Positions 5,759 to 7,090 of a stretch of 7,090 nucleotides of DNA are shown in pieces. The position numbers and the translations under genes were made by a program. The stretch spans positions 1 through 7,090 of the forward strand of contig JAEZHX010000251.1 of the NCBI GenBank assembly GCA_023436765.1, in the 5' to 3' direction. The stretch's first letter is position 1. Each line of letters begins with the position of its first letter. Origin of the DNA: Bacillota bacterium (lineage in GTDB: Bacteria; Bacillota; Clostridia; Lachnospirales; Lachnospiraceae). The notes under the pieces are model-generated. The model was not told the DNA's origin. It saw only the letters and a program-made list of their open reading frames with translations, and made no database searches.

Positions 5759-7090
5759 TTAACTAATTTTTTCCTTAAGAATCTGTTCAAGGAATTGATA
5801 TACCCTGATAGTGGATGAAATGCTTAGTCTCTCCTCTATCGTGTGTACGCGGAACATATCAGGACCGATGGATACGATGTCAATACCGGGCATCTTCTCA
5901 TAAATCAGACCACATTCCAGGCCGGCATGGATTGCTTCAACCTTCATCTCTTTCCCCGTCATATCCTTATAAATTCTCTTCAAATGCTCCCTAAGAAGAG
6001 ATTCCTTACGATATTCCCAAGCGGGATAATCTGCCCGAATCTCATACTCTCCGCCCAGAAAGCTGACCAAATAATTCAGTTGATCGCTCATATAATCCTT
6101 ATAGCTTCCGAAACTACTTCTGACTGAGTCAGTGAACTCCGCTTTATCCTCAAGGATATGGAAGATTCCTAAATTCAGGGAGCTTTCCACTAAGCCTTCA
6201 ATGTTCGAGCTCATAACCTGTATTCCGTTCGGAATGTTCATCAGCAGAAATAGGATCTTCTCAAAGGATACCGGATGGAGTGGTTCCTGTTCCTCGTTCC
6301 CGAGATCCTCTACCATAATTGTAAGCTCCGGCTCACTGGCTGCCAGCTCCTTCTTATAGACCGCCAGTATCTCCTGAATCCTAGTATTGATGCTGTTATA
6401 GTCCTCAGTCAGCTGTTGAAGGTAATCCTTATTCTCTTCCTCTATCTGCCTATCAGCTGTCAGCAGAAGCTCTGCATTCGCTTCTCTGGGGATAACATTA
6501 TCCTTGAAGCCACCCAGAGCAGAGATCAGGCCGTAGGAGTGTGTTTCTCTCAGCTCATAGAGGAGACGACCCAGAAGCTTAGCTGCATTGGTTCGATTGT
6601 ATATAATATCAATACCGGAATGTCCGCCCTTCAAGCCTCCGATACTGATTCTTATCCTTTTACCGTATTGTTTGATTCTCTTGACCGGGAGAGTACAGGT
6701 CGTTCTCAAGCCTCCGGCACAGCTGGCCAGAAGATAACCCTCCTCCTCGGAATCCAGATTAATCATATACTTTGCCTGAAGATGGGAGCAATCCAGCGCA
6801 TGAGCGCCATGCATTCCAACTTCCTCATCCGTCGTAATTACTGCTTCCAGTCTGGGATGGGGTATGGTGTCATCGGAGAAGAGGGCCATAATATAGGCAA
6901 CAGCAATCCCGTTGTCCGCTCCCAGGGTCGTACCGTCCGCCCGCAGGAAGTCTCCATCTACCACCAGTTTAATACCATCCTTCAGAAAATCATGAGTTGA
7001 ATCCTTCAGCTTTTCACAGACCATATCCATATGTCCCTGAAGCAGAATAGCCGGTTCGTTCTCATACCCTGCTGTAGCTTCTTTTATCAT
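5759..7090 (-). CDS. pepD: PepD-type cytosolic dipeptidase / aminoacyl-histidine dipeptidase (N-terminus outside window)
   Basis: This M20-family (M20C) zinc dipeptidase hydrolyses Xaa-His and other dipeptides in the cytosol for amino acid recycling. The visible 443 residues run to the right edge. The ATG at the very edge lies inside the family's N-terminal domain, so about 50 residues are probably missing from a full length near 490. Visible metal and catalytic residues are His20 and Asp22 in GHMDMV, bridging Asp59 in GADNGIA, Glu89 and Glu90 in DEEVG, Asp113 in LDSEEEG and His416 in RVHTIEERLS. GGLKGGHSG at 151-159 belongs to the inserted lid domain, about 145-330, which then returns to the catalytic domain. 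All expected ligands are present. The LCP gene starts 80 nt downstream on the same strand with no convincing terminator between, so read-through into it is possible. There is no obvious functional link between the two. Confidence 0.95.
   Translation of the reverse strand: MIKEATAGYENEPAILLQGHMDMVCEKLKDSTHDFLKDGIKLVVDGDFLRADGTTLGADNGIAVAYIMALFSDDTIPHPRLEAVITTDEEVGMHGAHALDCSHLQAKYMINLDSEEEGYLLASCAGGLRTTCTLPVKRIKQYGKRIRISIGGLKGGHSGIDIIYNRTNAAKLLGRLLYELRETHSYGLISALGGFKDNVIPREANAELLLTADRQIEEENKDYLQQLTEDYNSINTRIQEILAVYKKELAASEPELTIMVEDLGNEEQEPLHPVSFEKILFLLMNIPNGIQVMSSNIEGLVESSLNLGIFHILEDKAEFTDSVRSSFGSYKDYMSDQLNYLVSFLGGEYEIRADYPAWEYRKESLLREHLKRIYKDMTGKEMKVEAIHAGLECGLIYEKMPGIDIVSIGPDMFRVHTIEERLSISSTIRVYQFLEQILKEKIS

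Noticed and set aside
6275..7000. Long + strand open frame of 241 codons opposite pepD
   Set aside because: It lies wholly antisense to a clearly homologous gene and its translation resembles no protein family; it is a shadow of pepD codon use.

Overview
This window looks like ordinary chromosomal housekeeping DNA from a low-to-moderate GC Firmicute. The Clostridia are most likely, and a Lachnospiraceae-like bacterium fits best. The reasons are strong AGGAGG-type ribosome binding sites, the protein families present (an HPr-like small protein, a rhodanese-less ThiI beside a cysteine desulfurase, a membrane-anchored M23 peptidase, a LytR-CpsA-Psr protein and a PepD dipeptidase), and the closeness of these proteins to clostridial family members as I remember them. 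No database search was possible. I see no tRNA, rRNA, insertion sequence, phage gene or CRISPR array.

Layout: the left edge holds the 3' part of a + strand gene for an HPr-like protein, followed by a clear intrinsic terminator (223-263). Everything else is on the - strand, so the HPr-like gene and thiI converge. Read right to left, the - strand genes are pepD (dipeptidase, cut by the right edge), an LCP-family envelope protein closed by a strong terminator (4111-4158), an M23 metallopeptidase, a class I cysteine desulfurase, and thiI.

Function: the desulfurase and thiI form a sulfur-transfer pair. The desulfurase strips sulfur from cysteine onto its own cysteine, and ThiI uses that persulfide to make 4-thiouridine at position 8 of tRNA. 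The M23 and LCP proteins both act at the cell wall from a single N-terminal membrane anchor, but the terminator between them makes them separate transcription units. PepD is a cytosolic peptide-recycling enzyme. All intergenic gaps are below 300 bases: 206-313, 1496-1653, 2842-3030, 3922-4166 and 5679-5758. Each contains ribosome binding sites, terminators or short inverted repeats, described below.

I did not find a convincing undescribed system. The observations most worth a second look are the HPr-like protein, which keeps the Ser46 regulatory motif but appears to lack the HARP catalytic motif, and the inverted repeats in the leaders of the desulfurase and M23 genes.
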